64,000 nt of DNA from Uloborus plumipes. Its lineage: Eukaryota > Arthropoda > Arachnida > Araneae > Uloboridae. Below the pieces are notes generated by a model. It was not told where the DNA came from. It was given only the letters and a program-made list of their open reading frames with translations, and searched no databases. The first letter of the stretch is position 1; every line of letters begins with the position of its first letter. The DNA lies in the NCBI GenBank assembly GCA_038373865.1, contig JAXGGA010002178.1, positions 62,001-126,000 on the forward strand, in the 5' to 3' direction. Shown here one piece after another: positions 1-11,470 of the stretch. The translations under genes and the position numbers were made by a program.

Positions 1-1102
1 TTTAGCAAGGGAAATAGAATGATACTAACTGAAGAGTTCCGAACGAAAGGGTGGAAAAAAATTCCCTAACCCTTCCAGAAACTTGTCAGTGGCTTTGGTA
101 ATCTTCCTCCAAAGTTTTAAGGATTTTAGGGGGTTTTGGTAGAAAAGGGAAAACTTAAGAACAAAAGAGCTAGAAACAATGCGGAGGGGCAAGAAGGAGA
201 GACAGAATGGAAAAGAAGACGGTCAGAAAGTATCAGCGGTGAAAAGTGATGTTGGGGGATTGAGAAAACTTCTACAAGAGTAAAAGAGAAGGAGGGATTG
301 TTTTCCGTCTGGGCTTCTCTCGAGGGTGGGGGGAACACCTAGAGCTCAGCTGGCATCGGGGAGAGGGGGGGGGGTCAATGTAGAAGAATAGTTGAACGGA
401 GAAAGGAAGGGGAGTTTTTATGCGCGAATTTTGCGCGTAGCTTGCCTGATAAAAGGACTAAGAGCAGGGCTTTCCGTGGATTAATACCACAAGCTGCAGT
501 TCGCCTCATGCCTGCACTGCCACGATAAGGTTTTGGTACACATGGATATATATACACACACACACATCCACAGAGCCTCTTCTGTCTTCCTGTCTGTCTG
601 TCCTGGAGAAGGAAGGCGAAGGCAATTCGGAGAGGTTTTTGGGGTTTTTTTATTTTTCTAAAAGGTCCTAGTGCCGTTTGGTTTCAAAACGGTAAACCGC
701 ATTTTCAAAACTCATTCTTCAGCGGCTTTTAATGTATCACTGAAAAGAGACGAGAATAAAGATTTTTTTTTTTTTTTGTTAAACTGTTTTTTCACATTTT
801 TTTCATTTTAGTTACTTTTTTTAAAATCACTTTTCTGCAGGTTTTAATGTTTACGTTAAGCCATTAAAGAGCTTAACGTGTAAATCCCAGTTTCATATAT
901 TTATCGCAGAGGGTGAGAAGGCAGCTTTTCAGCGTAATCCTTATTTTCTGCCTTTCCTTTTCAGTTCTAAATATCAGTGCGTATTATCCACTTTGATTTT
1001 TTGTTTATATTCTTTTTTTTGCGGCATATTTTTTATTTACGTGGCGTTTTCTACTTTTTATATTCTTCGTTATTTCCTTCAAGCTATGCAACTTTTCTTT
1101 TA

Positions 1103-1998
1103 GGGTGAGTTCTGGTAAGTGCGTCCACGGGGTAAGTGCGTCCACTGGGAATAAAATGAACACTGTTCTGAAATGGCTTCTGCAACACATCGACTATGCT
1201 AGATAACTGTCTAATGATAATTTCAATAGGTAGAATTCAGGCCTGGATTCAATAGACGAAACACAATCAGAGACAATTTAAATGTCTTCAAAAAAACTCT
1301 AAAGTAAAGATTGAGAAGGTTTTGTTTCAGTTTCTCTTGTAGTCATACCAAGCAATTGAAGTCAAGAAATGCAAGTTGTTTCTTTTGAGTAATAGCTACT
1401 AATAACATACATGGGATATTTTGATCAAATACTCTAAGTAAAATTTGTTTATATGATGGTACGCACTTTCCCTTTCTTTAAAGTAAGGTGGGGGTAAGTG
1501 CGTACCATTTTGATGGGGCAAGTGCGTACCACTATCATGAGGCATATGCGTACTATTATTCGGAGCAAGTGCGTACCATTATGATGAGGCAAGTTTGTAC
1601 AATTACGTGGAAAATCCGACTCTCGTAATTCACCTTAAATTTTGCTTATAACTCTTTTATAAGCCGATTATAAATCCGACGTCATTTCTATCAAGTGTTT
1701 ATATTTACATTGAATGCGGCATAAGATTTCAATTTTATTCAATATCTCTGAAATATATTGGCTTTTAAGTATCAGTTAGTAAATTTTTCGTTGAAAATAG
1801 CGATCATAAGCTATACTTAATTCAAACCAGAATCACAAGTTAAGCAATGAAATAAGTGAAACACTTAATGAGGAACTAACTGATTCAAAAAACGAAGGTG
1901 AAATAATGAATAAATTATATTTAAGAAAATTAAGAACACCTTGTAAAAAACTATTTCAATGTACAAGAAAAAAAAAGTACAAGTGTCATATCATGATC

Positions 1999-2031
<33 letters not shown>

Positions 2032-2819
2032 TTATTTTTTTTTTTTGCTCTTTATTTTGTGTTTTCTCTTACATCTGCTGATTCTAATAAGAAAAATATT
2101 AAAACCGTATTTATTCAAAAAAAAAAAAAAAAAACGAATTGTTCACTCAGGTCACCTAGCTATCTACTATACACATAGAATTAAAGAAAATGACAGGGGT
2201 ACGCACTTACAACAATTCTATTGGACGCACATATCTCATTTTACATTTAAGAAGGGGTAAGTGCGAACCCTGGCTTAAACGCAGACTGTTTAATGTATTA
2301 AACCAAAATAAACTATGTATACTATAAGTGATTATTACTAAATAAAAACAACTTACATTTGCTCACTTGGTCTTATTAAAAGGACAAAGGAAGAATCACA
2401 GACACAACTCTCTCAAACTTCAAATCACAGTTGTTCGTAAGACACGTCGGACGTCACTGATTGCGTTTCATCCATGCAAGCAAGTGCTGATCTCTAGTAT
2501 TAGGAATTATCCCAAGGCAACTACCTAACATATTTAATATGTGCCAGAAGTTTTTTCCTGCTCATATTCACATAATTTAAGGTGGACGCACTTACCCCGC
2601 TAGGTAGGGAAAGTGCGTACCTTAGAATAGGTGTCATAAACTAGGTCACAAAACCTATGCTTATGGTTTATTTGACACATTATATGCTTGAACATCTTAG
2701 TAAAGGTTCTGGAAAGAAAACTAAAAAAAAATTGTGAGTGTACCAGATTTTTCAACGGAGCAGCATCCTTGAGAACATGAACTTTGAAAAAAAGGGTACG
2801 CACTTACCAGAACTCACCC
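1103..2819. mobile_element. TIR DNA transposon, non-autonomous, with internal terminal-motif iterons
   Basis: The two ends are perfect 22-bp inverted repeats that begin GGGTGAGTTCTGGTAAGTGC. They are flanked by TA on both sides (1101-1102 and 2820-2821), the target duplication typical of Tc1/mariner-type elements. The inner part of the terminal motif (GGTAAGTGCGTACC and near variants) recurs at least ten times inside, in both orientations: near 1131, 1459, 1492, 1517, 1545, 1564, 2197, 2222, 2255, 2583, 2606 and 2795. No transposase reading frame is visible, so it is non-autonomous. The two perfect TIRs suggest fairly recent movement. Confidence 0.82.
2001..2034. repeat. (TTTA)n microsatellite
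   Basis: Uninterrupted TTTA units inside the 1103-2819 element, followed by a T run. Confidence 0.9.
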
Positions 2820-4209
2820 TATAAAATTTTAACATCCATGATTAAAGCTAAATTTATTTATTTATTTTATTCCGTTTTCTTTTCGTTTTTTGTAAACTTC
2901 TGCTTCTGTACGGCTTCTTAAGTGATGTTTTTCGGAAAGCATTTTTTAAATGATTTCAAATAAATCACTGATATACTCCCTTTCATTTCATATATTGACA
3001 AACAAAGTGAGTAACTTCGAGAAGCGTAATTTATGCCATCCACCAAATATTTTCAAACCTATTTATATGCAAAATTTTAAGTGGTTCTTTAGTCTTAAGA
3101 GGCAAAATTCTTGAGTACTTCGTTTAAAAAACCTTCAAATATAAGTTATATTTTTAATGTCTTATTTACATAAACATTTATTGCTGTACTGAAACTTCTA
3201 TCTTGAAACACATGAAAAATGCTTCCAAAGTTTTCATGACCTACTCAACTAAATACTTATATCACTCTATATCTGAAAAACTGATTCCATTGATTTACCA
3301 GTTTCTATGCAGAAATAGTTGAACTGAATTGTTGTTTTAGTCGCGCAACAGTAAACGACGGGTATGAGATGATACGACTTAATTTAAGGTCTAAACTAAC
3401 TTAGCCCTTAATAAATTGATTAATCAATATAACAGTAGATTTATTAGAGAATTTTAGCAAATACATGAAAATAAATGAAAGCATTGAAGCTTAAGATAAA
3501 ATAATTTCAGATAATTATGGAGGCAGAATGTTTGCACTATTCCAAAGAACTATCGCCTTATATTTTTTTTGCCACGTTAAGATGTTTCTGTTTATGGATA
3601 TTAAATGCAACCAAACTTTCATGAATAAATGAAAAAAAAATAGGTTGTTTCCGTGTCTAATACTTGATACTAGAATCGGTTACCATACAAGAATACTTGG
3701 AAAATACCATAAGTTGAGCCGTTTATATGAAAATATTATTGTTGATCGGATTTTTGGTCATTCATTATGTAACGATTTTTTCTTGTTGGATTTAGATAAT
3801 AAATTTCATCTTTAGGTGCATTTTTGTTTGTTTGTTTGCATTAATCTCTAATATTTACTATGGTAACTGGCTTATCCCCCCTTCCCCGGGTTGCTTTTTT
3901 TAGATGACTTTTCATTGCTTACACTTCGTTCCATTGAAAAAGGAAGTCCTTTTAACTCCAAAATACGTTTTTGCAATCTGTTTACTAATTTGCGCTTTAT
4001 ATTCTTTAAGTTATTTTCAGTCATGTTATAAACTGTCAAAATAAAATCATTCAAAAAGTTGGTTGATATGATTATATTAAATATTACACTTGAGATTAAT
4101 GAAAATGAAAAAAATAATTTTCTGCCATATAAATATGATAAATGCATAACTTTAATGGCTTTTCTGTAACATTTGACAGCATACTTACGACTGTTTTGTT
4201 TCTCTGCAG

Positions 4210-4396
4210 GTTTGGTTTCAAAACCGCCGGTCGAAAGAACGTCGAATGAAACAGCTAAGCACGCTCGGTGCCCGGCGGCACTTTTTCCGGAGCCCCAGGA
4301 GAGCCATGAGGCCCCTCAGGCCCGGAATGTCGCCGGATCTGGACGACAGCCCAGACATGGTGTCCGGACCCAATTCCGGCTACGCCTATTTTTCAG
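4210..4396 (+). CDS. Lim1: Lim1 (Lhx1/5-class LIM-homeobox) exon: end of homeodomain and basic tail
   Basis: This internal exon encodes 62 codons plus one base. It opens with [14 protein letters not shown], which is homeodomain residues 47-60: part of the recognition helix, with invariant W48, F49 and N51 and the DNA-contacting Q50. The following [16 protein letters not shown] is the signature of the Lhx1/Lhx5/Lim1 subclass and separates it from Lhx3/4, Lmx1, apterous and islet. The stretch then turns acidic and Ser/Pro-rich (SPDLDDSPD). The acceptor CTCTGCAG lies at 4202-4209 and the donor CAG|GTAAGT at 4394-4402. It starts in phase 0, between homeodomain residues 46 and 47, a recurrent homeobox intron position, and ends in phase 1. 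The product is a nuclear sequence-specific transcription factor of nervous-system and appendage patterning. The LIM domains, which bind Ldb/Chip cofactors, are not in the window. The frame is open throughout and richer in GC than the flanks. Confidence 0.95.
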
Positions 4397-4399
4397 GTA

Positions 4400-5180
4400 A
4401 GTTTCAGTTTTTATAATGTATGTCTCTTTAAAACACATGCCTGTCAATAATAATATTTTTAAAGGGATATACTGATCAAGAAATTTGTAATTCGTATGCA
4501 GTATTTACTTGCTTGTAGTATGTGAGTGTTGTTCACGAACAAAACTTGACGTGCTTACTTCAGTCTGGCTACGATCAATTGATTCTATAACACCGGTTCG
4601 CCACATTTTTTTCAACTGAAGAAAAAAAATCTGGATTTTTTTCTCTTTTTATGTAAACAATTTATATAAAAATAATTTCTATAAAATAGAACTTTTTAAC
4701 AGTCGGTTTACTTTTCTGTTCATTTAGCTCCAATTAAAAAGTAGAACTTTTCTTTTGAAACAGCTTGAAATTAGGTGCATTTTTAGTGTTTCGAAAAAAC
4801 TATTATTTTATATGTTTCTTCTTTACACATATTTTATCTCAAGGTTGGAAATTTTATCTTGGTGGAAATTTTGTTGAAATTCTGTTTCATGATCTGACTC
4901 CTCTACATTTGAACTCTTAATAATTGGGGAAAAAAAAGGAACCAAATTCAAGCTATCCCTGATGAAAATTCATTAATAAAATCGGAATCAACTTTCATAT
5001 CGTTCATCGGAAGTCATTTCATATCGTTAAATGATTGGCTGACAGTTTTTTTTTTTTTTGCATGAAAAAGGTACGTTTTGTTTTAGAAAATCGGTTTTAA
5101 TTCTTCAAAATGTCTCTTTGAAACTTTTGCAATGTTACAGACTAACTAAATTGGGAGAGGAAGACAGCTGATGTAAGAAA
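4400..5180. other. AT-rich intron sequence, nothing recognised
   Basis: Low-complexity AT-rich DNA just downstream of the homeodomain exon donor. No repeat family, gene or clear motif cluster was seen. Confidence 0.6.
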
Positions 5181-6143
5181 ATTGACCTTAATACCTCGTT
5201 TTGTTCTGATAGAAAGTCTTTCTTTAAATACGAAAATTCAAGGAACACTTACATTTTATTTCGCCCTATCTTTTCCAAAAAAGACGGAGAATAAGCTCAC
5301 CGGTGGCAATAGTGGCACCTCTCATCTAAAAAATAAATAAATAAAGATATAAAACACTGTAGGAGAGTTTTTTGACGCAATACTACTTTTGACTTTCACG
5401 ACTCACTAACTCTGACTACTCTCAAATGCAAGTAAAACGCTTGTGATGCTTTTGTAGCCTTAATTACAGTGTATAGTTGAAGTTTGAAAAATAATCTTTC
5501 CAACTATGAAACTTAAATGATTTGTTAGTTATGATGATATTACTAGGAATGTAAATAATACGCAAGTTTCTCACAATATTCTTAGAAATATTAAAGCTGT
5601 ACGCATTAAAACTACAATTTTCACCCCCCAAATCTCAAGTCGCAAGTTAACGATAACAACCATGATAGAACATTGAGCTTAATACAAGGGCAAGTGTGCT
5701 CGTTTTCTTTTCTGTAGGAAATTCTGGTTTTAAACAGGGAAATTCAGAGAACGCTAGGACTCCACAGCAACCCAGCTTCTCCTACTAAGGTGAATATGCT
5801 GACCGGCGTCAAAAGTGGCACATCTCATTTGAGAAATTAATAAATAAATACATAAAATAATGTTGGAGAATTTTTTGACACAATACAACTTTTATCTTTC
5901 CCTGATCACTATGATTACTCTCAAATGCGAGTAAAACGCTTGTGACGTTTTTGTAACCTAAATTATAGTGTATAGTTGAAATTCAAAAAATATTCGTTTC
6001 CATTATGAAATTTAATGATATGTTAGTTATGATTACAGCGCTCGTTTGTAAATTAAACGCAATTTTCTTGCAATATTCTTAGAAATATTAAAGCTGTACG
6101 CATGAAAACTACAAATTTCACCCCCCAAATCTCAAGTCGCAAG
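5181..6143. repeat. Diverged tandem duplication, two copies of about 470 bp
   Basis: Copy 1 is about 5181-5646 and copy 2 about 5671-6143, with an offset near 500 bp. Both run from a TTGASCTTAATAC start, through a GACCGG-like block with a GTGGCAC box and the shared core CAAATGCRAGTAAAACGCTTG, to an identical end CACCCCCCAAATCTCAAGTC. They differ by many substitutions and small indels, so the duplication is old. Neither copy has an open frame. It could be an old transposon pair or a duplicated intron segment. Confidence 0.8.
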
Positions 6144-7620
6144 ACAAAAGAAAGCCCACCACCTGTTTTGACGAGAAGAAATTAATGGCCACGAGCCACT
6201 TGAAAACTTGAGAGTACTCCTTGTTCTCCACCGCTTCGCTGGTGACGATAACGACCACCTTTTAAGACTATATAGTAGAGTTGCACCCGATTCCAAGCTT
6301 TCTCTTTTTTATTCTTCCCTCCTCAACAACAGTAGCATTAGCAGAAGGAAAGTCAATTGCTTGTGTTTATCGGGTTCAGTGTGCGTGAAACGTCGAGAAC
6401 CCCGTAATTAACGACCTTAACGACCGTTTTGTCATCGGGCTCTGGGTCACGTGAGTGACAATCCGCGCGCTGAAGAACGATTCTTCGGACGTGCCAGTTT
6501 GTGCTTTTGAAAATTCGTCTGGTTGCTTTTGTCATTGCTTTTTTTTTTTTTTTCCGCGTTAAAAAATGGAGGGTGGTCTGCCGTCTGTGAGGCGTCCGCA
6601 TTTTACTCGCATTGTGACTTTTTGGAAAATAACGTTTAATGACTTAGGTAGACAAAACATTGTTTTGACGAGGGCCAGTCAAGTGATGATTTCAGACAGT
6701 TGCTTTTCTTTTTTGAAGCATTTACGTATGTTTGTTTTTTCCTTAATAACTTTTACTCTTCTGTAATATTTACGTTTTTATGAATTTAACGCGCCATATC
6801 TGGAAGTTTCCACTGTATTAACTAGTTTCTGAACATGTAAAAATTTTTGAAGAAATGTTTTCCTCTTAATTATGTATCCTTTTTTTATGGAACTACTTGC
6901 ACTTTTTTTTCCTTCTTGTTTTTGATTTTCATAATGTAACTAGACAAATTAATAACTTCAATGAGGGTTTTATTTTTCAAAGTTCTCTTCTTCCAAAACG
7001 TTTCTTTTACTTTAATCTATCAACAAGCTACTGCTAGAGAATTTTTAAATTAGTTAATTTCTGTAATATTTGGCATAGACATCTTTTCCACCATAAGTTA
7101 TCAATTAGTATAAATCTTACAAAATAAAATACTTTTTGGTTAGTTTAAAGTGTTGTACTAAGAAAAAAATTAGTATGTAATAATGCATGCAGCCATAAAG
7201 TATTATACCAGTCAACTTGACATTCTCTTCCTAATATCATTCAAATATTATTGTATTTATTGAAAAGAGTTTTTCTCTCAAAAGCTTGATTTGGTTGCTC
7301 TTCAGATTTTAAAAGATATGATTTCTTAGAGGGTGAAAAAGTGGATTCGGTGTTCAACCAAATTTTAGTACACTAAATTTTATTTGTATATTACCGATTC
7401 GTATTGTCTAACACCAACACAAAACCCACGCCATAATATTCCCCAGTAGTTTACGTTTTAACCTCCCAGCCGAGATGGAAATTTTACATTAATCCATGTA
7501 CGAAATCAGGCGAACATGGAGAAGAACTTATCTTCCACGTTGGGCAAACAGTGCAAATCCACCCTCCCTTAAAAGCTGCTAATGCACTACAGATCGTACT
7601 TCATTAGAGCTCTAAGTGGT
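6144..7620. other. Intron block: a short GC-richer part, then AT-rich sequence
   Basis: Around 6170-6520 the sequence is more complex and includes a CACGTG E-box inside GGGTCACGTGAGTGAC (about 6443-6458) and GTAATTAACG. The remainder, 6520-7620, is AT-rich with nothing recognised. No gene is supported. Confidence 0.5.
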
Positions 7621-7990
7621 GGGGGCTGGGTTAAAACCACAATTTGCGAAATGTGGTTCTTTGATTTAAAAGCCAAGGGGTCGGGGAGGGTAAAAACGGT
7701 GGTAACATGCAAAAACACTAGAACAACGCCCCCCTGTCGCGTGTTTTAGCAACAGAAGTGCTTGTCTACTGCCCCTTCTCCCCTCTCCCTATTTAGGAAC
7801 ATCACTTCTCTCTTGGCACCCCTCGGCGCTGCAAAACTCGGGGCATTGTGCTCTGGCAACGCCCCTAACGGCCATCTTGTGGTAAGGGGAGGGGAATCGG
7901 GAAGTGAAGTTAAACGCGAGACAAGTGCAAGCCGCCAGATGGCAGGGCCAACCATGGTAATTTGTCATGCTCGGTCATCGAATGACTAGG
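7620..7990. promoter_or_regulatory. GC-rich intronic island with two CTCF-like motifs (candidate insulator)
   Basis: This island stands out from its AT-rich surroundings. CCGCCAGATGGCAG at 7932-7945 (+) fits the general CTCF core CCASYAGRKGGCRS at 13 of 14 positions by eye. CCACAAGATGGCCG on the minus strand (7869-7882) fits at 12 of 14. The two motifs are about 50 bp apart and in opposite orientations. Open frames of about 70 codons exist on both strands, but neither resembles a protein I know, so I read the complexity as non-coding. Insulator function is inference. Confidence 0.35.
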
Positions 7991-8388
7991 GAACAGAACT
8001 TGTTGAAAAGAACTCAAGTAGTCTCTAACAGAAACGCGAAACAGTAGAGATAATAAAGTAACAGACACAAAGTAGCACCAAATAACGAGATGGAGGTCTA
8101 ATGCAGTTTATATAACAGACTTTAAATTTGACTGCTTAGAGTACACTAACTAAAACAAAAATAAACCAAAAGACTAGGGTCTCTACTAGAATATCTCTAT
8201 AGGTAACTTATTCCGTAAAATGTTCTACCGATGCAGCTTCTTCTCAAGTGACATTATTCCACTACTCAAGATGAAGCTATATTTGTTACGAGAAAAATTT
8301 ATGGAGTCCGATTGTTTTAGAAAATTTCTTCGAATATCGTAGGTTTTTCTCCATTTTTTCTTTCTTCTTTCTTTAATTTGTATTTATT

Positions 8389-8399
8389 TATTATTATTA

Positions 8400-8431
<32 letters not shown>

Positions 8432-8432
8432 T
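8389..8432. repeat. (ATT)n microsatellite
   Basis: Runs of ATT with one GTT interruption near 8401. Confidence 0.9.
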
Positions 8433-9300
8433 CACAGTATATAAAGTTGAGAATTCCATAAATGAACTTCTTATTCCTTCACTTTAGTGTACCATTATGG
8501 TGGTTGCGTTAGTTTTAAAAGGAAAAAGAGGTGACAAAAATAATCTTACTGCTATTGAAAGCAGAATTTGATTGAATCCCTTTAAAGAAGTAATTCTCAT
8601 TTAAGGGTTTTGCAACACTTTTTTCTTTTTCCTTTCATAAAATTGTTGCTTTATAGTTGGTCCTAAACTGATTTTATTAGTTGGTTATCGTTTCATGTGT
8701 TTACAACTTAGTTTTCGCGTATTACGTATAAACAGAAATCCGTATTAAGCTCATTTAAACCTAAAATATTAGAATGTAACAAGGAAAACTTAACTTATTG
8801 TAAACATTAAGTTTTTAAACCAATTTTACTTTGTTTAAATTTAAGTTGAATTATTTATTTCGTTTATTTTGTTATTATTTGAATCAAAAATACATTTTGA
8901 CTACTGTCATCTGCATTTTCTTTTTTTAAAGTATCACATTTTACTTGAAAAAGAAAAGAGATGTGGCGATAAAAGGAAAAATTACCAAGCTAATGTTAAA
9001 AAAAAACATTCACTTTTAATAGGGAAGTTTTTATTGCATTAGAAAAGATCAAATACTAGTAGAAACAAAACTTATGGATTGATTGATATTAAAGTGACAA
9101 ATTTTGAGTAAGTTTGATTTCAATAATTTTGGAATGATAACGAAATTCAAATGTTAAGCACCAAAAGGAGGAAGTTTTCTGGAAATGGTCTAAAACTCCA
9201 TTAAAAGCATAATATTTTTCCACAATAAAGTTGAATTACACCAATGCCATTAGAAATAACTTCGAAACTATTAACTCCGCTGCCCCGCCATCTTTTTGGA
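8433..9300. other. AT-rich intron sequence, nothing recognised
   Basis: Long A and T runs. I see no gene, repeat family or motif cluster. Confidence 0.6.
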
Positions 9301-9339
9301 ACAGAATCATTTCCAAAAACCTTTCGTAAAGCTGATTAA

Positions 9340-9515
9340 TAGCGATTCAGTTCTTCTAATCGAATAGAGGCGAAATCGGTACAGCAAATCTATGCTGGCA
9401 TACTTCACGATTAACTTTCAATTAAAAAACGATTTGTCGGTTAATCGCTTAATCGATGCCCGAGTTTCCGAGCACTCTAATCGATTTATCGCTGCCTTTC
9501 TGTAATCGGTTAATT
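9340..9515. promoter_or_regulatory. Cluster of TAATCG / CGATTA sites
   Basis: TAATCG occurs at 9358, 9442, 9450, 9478 and 9503, and CGATTA at 9408. ATCGAT cores lie near 9452 and 9480. Six hits in about 155 bp is far above what this base composition should give by chance. The motif resembles binding sites of Onecut/Cut (ATCGAT) or bicoid/Otx-type (TAATC) homeodomain proteins. It may instead be a decayed minisatellite built on the same phrase. Confidence 0.3.
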
Positions 9516-9956
9516 GCTTCCAGTTTACAGGAAAACCGGGGACCATCGGAAGTTTTACACCACTGAAAAGTAACTTTTAAATCGCAGATCATTATAAAGC
9601 GCTTAATTTCTTGAGATTTTGGCAAGCTGAGTAATTTCGAGACAAAGAAAAGGATGTCGCTGCATTCAAAATTATCCTGTTAATGAATGGAATTCGGTTT
9701 ATTTGGCTTTTCCACCTGCTTTGTATTAACTTCTTGGATAATTCAAGAAAGTCAGGTAGTCGTCCTGCTTTGTAATTAGAGACTTTCGATTCAATGTATC
9801 AGATGAATAGCTTAAAAGGAGTTAAGAAAGCGATTATAAATTATAATGCGACTCTACATTTTCTTAGCATTTTATTTCGTTAAAATAGAATAAGAGTGAC
9901 TAACCAGGCCTTTTCCAGTGGCTAGGATGTTGAAACAGAGAAAGCCTTTGTAGATA

Positions 9957-10296
9957 CACTGTAAAAAATTAACGTTATTTTTACCGTATAATTCAGCTAA
10001 TTTTATAGTAATAAACTGTAAAATTGCTTATTTTACGTTAATAAACTGTAAAATTGCTATTTTCACAGTTTCGTGCATTTTAGTTTTGAACTGGAACCTC
10101 TGCTGCCAATATTATACTGTTGTTTTCACAGTGCAATACAGTTAAAATTTACGGCAAGAAACTGTAAAATTTCTAACTTTATTGTAAGAAACTAAAATTG
10201 CTAGTTTTACAGTTTATTACTGTGCATTTTACAGTTTTAAATTGGAACCTCGGCTGCCAGTATTACACTGTAAGAACAAGTTAATTTTTTGCAGTG
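9957..10296. mobile_element. ACTGTAAA-family MITE, copy 1
   Basis: It begins CACTGTAAAAAATTAACG after TA (9955-9956) and ends in TTTTTTGCAGTG. The interior repeats short palindromic modules (AAACTGTAAAATTGCT and TTTTACAGTTTATTACTGTGC), followed by a CCTCGGCTGCCAGTATTA block. There is no coding capacity. The TA flank and inverted ends suggest a Tc1/mariner-type non-autonomous element. Confidence 0.8.
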
Positions 10297-11470
10297 TTTC
10301 CATTTTTAGTTAATGACATTTTTTTTAATCAGTTGATTGAGACTTACTATAACGTCGTTTAAATCACAATTACTCAGCCTGTAAATCATCATGGATTAAT
10401 ATGTTTTTGTTCTGACACTCATAAAATGTTATATAGCCTATCATATACAGTTTACTTACTTTTTTTAACAACAATTATTGTCCTATTCACGTTCACTTTG
10501 ATAATATCAACAATTACTCCATTCAAATATAGAGCTACACGCACCGGGGGATGATATTATGAATGCAGTAAGGTATGATTGCGTCTGTTGCAGTTGCAAA
10601 CTTTGAAAAGTAACTGCTTTTACATTTCCAGGCTTTTAGCTTTATTTAAGGAACATTAATTCAAAGTGTTATTACAAAAAAGAAGACCGTAAATAAAAAT
10701 AAGTATTTTTTTACTGTTAAGAACGGCTTCCAAAACTGAAAAAAACCAACGTGAAAAATGCGCAATAGAATTTGATTATAATGATTTTAAAAAATACAAT
10801 TAGGGTCGAGTTTCAGGTATTTCACGATTGAGGCCGAAGGCGAAATTTCATGAAGAGAGTTTTCATAAAAGAAGCTTGAACAGTCAATATCGCTTATTAG
10901 TATTAAATATAAGCACCTTTCTCATCAAAATAGGCCACCTCAAACAGGAATAACCAGAATCTCAAAGTAGTATCAAAGATAACTTGAAATAAACCCGAAA
11001 CCGACTCCCTTACTTGAGCTCCCTTATTTGGTTTCAAACAACATAACATTCTTCCTTGCTATAGATTCTTTTACTAAGTAAATATTTTAGGAATTATGCT
11101 ATCTTTAAACTGACACTGCATGAATTTATTCAAATATGATAACATAAATTGTGTGTGTGTGTACACTGATATGAAAACGACATGTTTTGAAGCAATTTGG
11201 GCAGTATGCGTAATTGGTTTATCATTATTATTTTTAAACTAGTTTTGGTTGGGCGATGAATCTTACTCCAGTTCCATATATACGATCATTGACAAGACCA
11301 GCTTGATTCTATGTTGTCTTTTGACAGCACAATGGTAGAATCAACGGAGTTATTTGAGTGTTAATGGCAGAGTTAAATTTTGAAAATGATACTATAATAA
11401 GTTTCCTGATCTCATGACTTATAGAAATGAAATGATCTACTATGAAAAGTAAGCCACTTTGAAATATGTA
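10297..11470. other. AT-rich intron sequence, nothing recognised
   Basis: Apart from a short GT run near 11152 I see no repeat, gene or notable site. Confidence 0.6.

Larger units (their letters stand above)
1..4209 (+). other. Lim1: Lim1 intron (3' part), upstream of the homeodomain-end exon
   Basis: The window opens inside an intron. No LIM zinc-finger pattern and no N-terminal homeodomain reading is visible here on either strand, so the exon for homeodomain residues 1-46 lies further upstream. The acceptor at 4208-4209 follows the tract TTTTGTTTCTCTGCAG. The stretch holds one 1.7-kb transposon (1103-2819), a TTTA microsatellite near 2001-2034 and AT-rich sequence. The block at 300-540 is somewhat richer in GC, but I recognise nothing in it. 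I also see nothing recognisable at 2830-4200. Confidence 0.8.

Noticed and set aside
1..4209. Search for LIM domains and the first 46 homeodomain residues
   Set aside because: No Cys/His zinc-finger spacing or RRGPRT-like start is visible in any frame, so these exons are outside the window.
4173..4400. 75-codon frame over the homeodomain exon
   Set aside because: It is out of frame with the VWFQNRR reading and begins in the intron.
7746..7989. Overlapping frames of 69 and 75 codons on both strands
   Set aside because: Open frames on both strands of a GC-rich island are expected by chance, and neither product is recognised.
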